A stretch of DNA of 15,284 nt, taken from the NCBI GenBank assembly GCA_030698645.1, contig JAUYMV010000267.1, forward strand, positions 1-15,284, given 5' to 3'. Below are positions 14,570-15,284 of this stretch, in pieces. The notes beneath the pieces were generated by a model, which saw only the letters and a list, made by a program, of their open reading frames with translations, made no database searches and was not told the origin of the DNA. The stretch's first letter is position 1; the number at the start of each line of letters is the position of its first letter. The stretch is from Mesorhizobium sp. (GTDB lineage: Bacteria > Pseudomonadota > Alphaproteobacteria > Rhizobiales > Rhizobiaceae). Both the position numbers and the translations under genes were made by a program.

Positions 14570-14758
14570 TCAGACCAGCGTGATGTCCGGCCGACCGCTT
14601 CTGTCGGTCTGCCGCGTGCGCTGTTCGCGGATGCGGCGAAGTCGCCGCTGCGCCTCGATCTTGAGGGCGATGTCACTGAGCCGGCGGGCCGACTGGCTGC
14701 CCCATGGCGTCCAGACGACGGTGGCGGAATTGGATCTCTGCTCGATCGCATGGTTCAT
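14570..14758 (-). CDS. Small hypothetical protein, 62 residues
   Basis: A frame with a strong Shine-Dalgarno sequence (GAGGAG, seven bases before the ATG at 14758). The product begins [20 protein letters not shown] and ends with an Arg-rich helix-prone stretch ([19 protein letters not shown]). It has no signal peptide or membrane helix and is strongly basic, so binding to nucleic acid is conceivable. I do not recognise a family. A weak promoter candidate lies upstream: on the minus strand TTGAAA at 14821-14816 and TATGTC at 14799-14794 with 16-bp spacing. The -35 element overlaps a small palindrome TTTCA/TGAAA (14816-14829). It is followed by dut on the same strand. Confidence 0.5.
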   Translation of the reverse strand: MNHAIEQRSNSATVVWTPWGSQSARRLSDIALKIEAQRRLRRIREQRTRQTDRSGRPDITLV

Positions 14759-14815
14759 CTTGCTGCTCCTCTACGCTCCGCTCTCCTTCTAGAGACATAA
14801 GACGGCGAGGATTTG

Positions 14816-14829
14816 TTTCAATTGTGAAA
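14816..14829. repeat. Short AT-rich palindrome upstream of the 62-residue frame
   Basis: TTTCA (14816-14820) and TGAAA (14825-14829) flank ATTG. It overlaps the candidate -35 element of the small gene on the minus strand and lies in the 114-bp gap after the lipoprotein gene. It could be an operator or chance. Confidence 0.3.
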
Positions 14830-14872
14830 TATTCGGTGATGTCCGGTCACATTCATCGGCGTCGGCGCGCGC

Positions 14873-15284
14873 CTACTCCACGACGAAATCGACGGTGGCC
14901 GAGCGAAATTCCTCGCTGCCCCGCATGGTCACGACGTAGAGCGGATAGGTGCCCTTGATCGCGGTCAGATCCGAGGGCACCGGCGAGGCAAGCCCGTCCC
15001 CACCATTCGACATCGTCTCCAACTGCTGGCCGGCGAGCACGATGTGGGAGCCGGCTGCGACGGGCCTGTCGAGCTTGAGCCAGATCGCCGACTGTCCATT
15101 TGGCTGCACGTTGAACGGGATGCCCGCGGTGACCGGGTTTGGCCCGAGAGCAACGACCTTTGCCTCGCGCGTCTCAGACGCGGCGCGCACCGGCACCGCC
15201 ATGTCGCTTGCCGTCTTGTCCGAAGAGTCGCTGCATGACGACAGGATCGGCGCCATCGACAGCGCGCAGGAGATGGCAAGAATT
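14873..15284 (-). CDS. Predicted lipoprotein with Ig-like beta-rich domain, 5' end outside window
   Basis: The frame stays open to the right edge, so the start codon lies beyond 15284. The visible N-terminus is hydrophobic and runs through ISCALSMAPILSSCSD, where LSSC is a good lipobox for lipid attachment and export. After a Ser/Asp-rich linker, about 100 residues are beta-rich. They have an Ig/IPT-like pattern (VVALGPNPVTAGIPFNVQ, then SAIWLKLDRPVAAGSHIVLAG, ending TVDFVVE). I do not recognise a specific family. It is probably an envelope-anchored protein of unknown role. An internal ATG at 15256 is inside the signal peptide and is probably not the true start. Confidence 0.6.
   Translation of the reverse strand, partial: ILAISCALSMAPILSSCSDSSDKTASDMAVPVRAASETREAKVVALGPNPVTAGIPFNVQPNGQSAIWLKLDRPVAAGSHIVLAGQQLETMSNGGDGLASPVPSDLTAIKGTYPLYVVTMRGSEEFRSATVDFVVE

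Overview
The window looks like a chromosomal segment of a high-GC alphaproteobacterium, most probably Rhizobiales (Mesorhizobium/Phyllobacteriaceae-like). The main support is regulatory. There are two exact EcfG/RpoE2-type general-stress promoters (GGAAC-N16-CGTT). There is also a near-perfect Irr iron-control element in front of mbfA, an arrangement known from rhizobia and agrobacteria. The genus is an inference. No tRNA, rRNA, IS element, prophage or CRISPR array was seen.

Layout, left to right. (1) 105-356 (+) is a GlsB/YeaQ-type small stress membrane protein behind an EcfG promoter; 440-1300 (-) is a YiiX/YebB-like permuted papain-fold hydrolase. (2) 1427-5261 (+) is a CecR-YbhGFSR-like export module: a TetR regulator, a HlyD-type membrane fusion protein, a half-size ABC ATPase and one ABC-2 permease. 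The regulator and fusion protein overlap by ATGA, as do the ATPase and permease; an inverted heptad repeat separates the two pairs. The regulator's promoter contains a 24-bp palindrome and appears to give a leaderless mRNA. (3) 5316-6894 holds two ferritin-like genes in convergent orientation: mbfA behind the Irr box, and a YciE/YciF (DUF892) gene behind the second EcfG promoter. They share a bidirectional terminator.

(4) 7365-12019 (-) reads cysK, a TAXI-type TRAP solute-binding protein, a fused 4TM/12TM TRAP permease and a DUF1850 protein. The binding protein has its own probable promoter, and a strong hairpin separates it from the permease. (5) 12191-13192 (-) is a proline-racemase-family protein with the Cys/Thr active-site pair of trans-3-hydroxy-L-proline dehydratase. 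(6) 13331-14451 (-) is dut overlapping a HAD phosphatase by GTGA. It is preceded by a possible 62-residue protein (14570-14758) and a lipoprotein cut by the right edge (14873-15284).

No single undescribed system stands out. The points most worth attention are the regulatory architecture (autoregulated leaderless export operon; iron- and stress-controlled ferritin pair), the reduced one-ATPase/one-permease form of the Ybh exporter, and the cysK-TAXI-DUF1850 cluster whose substrate is unknown.
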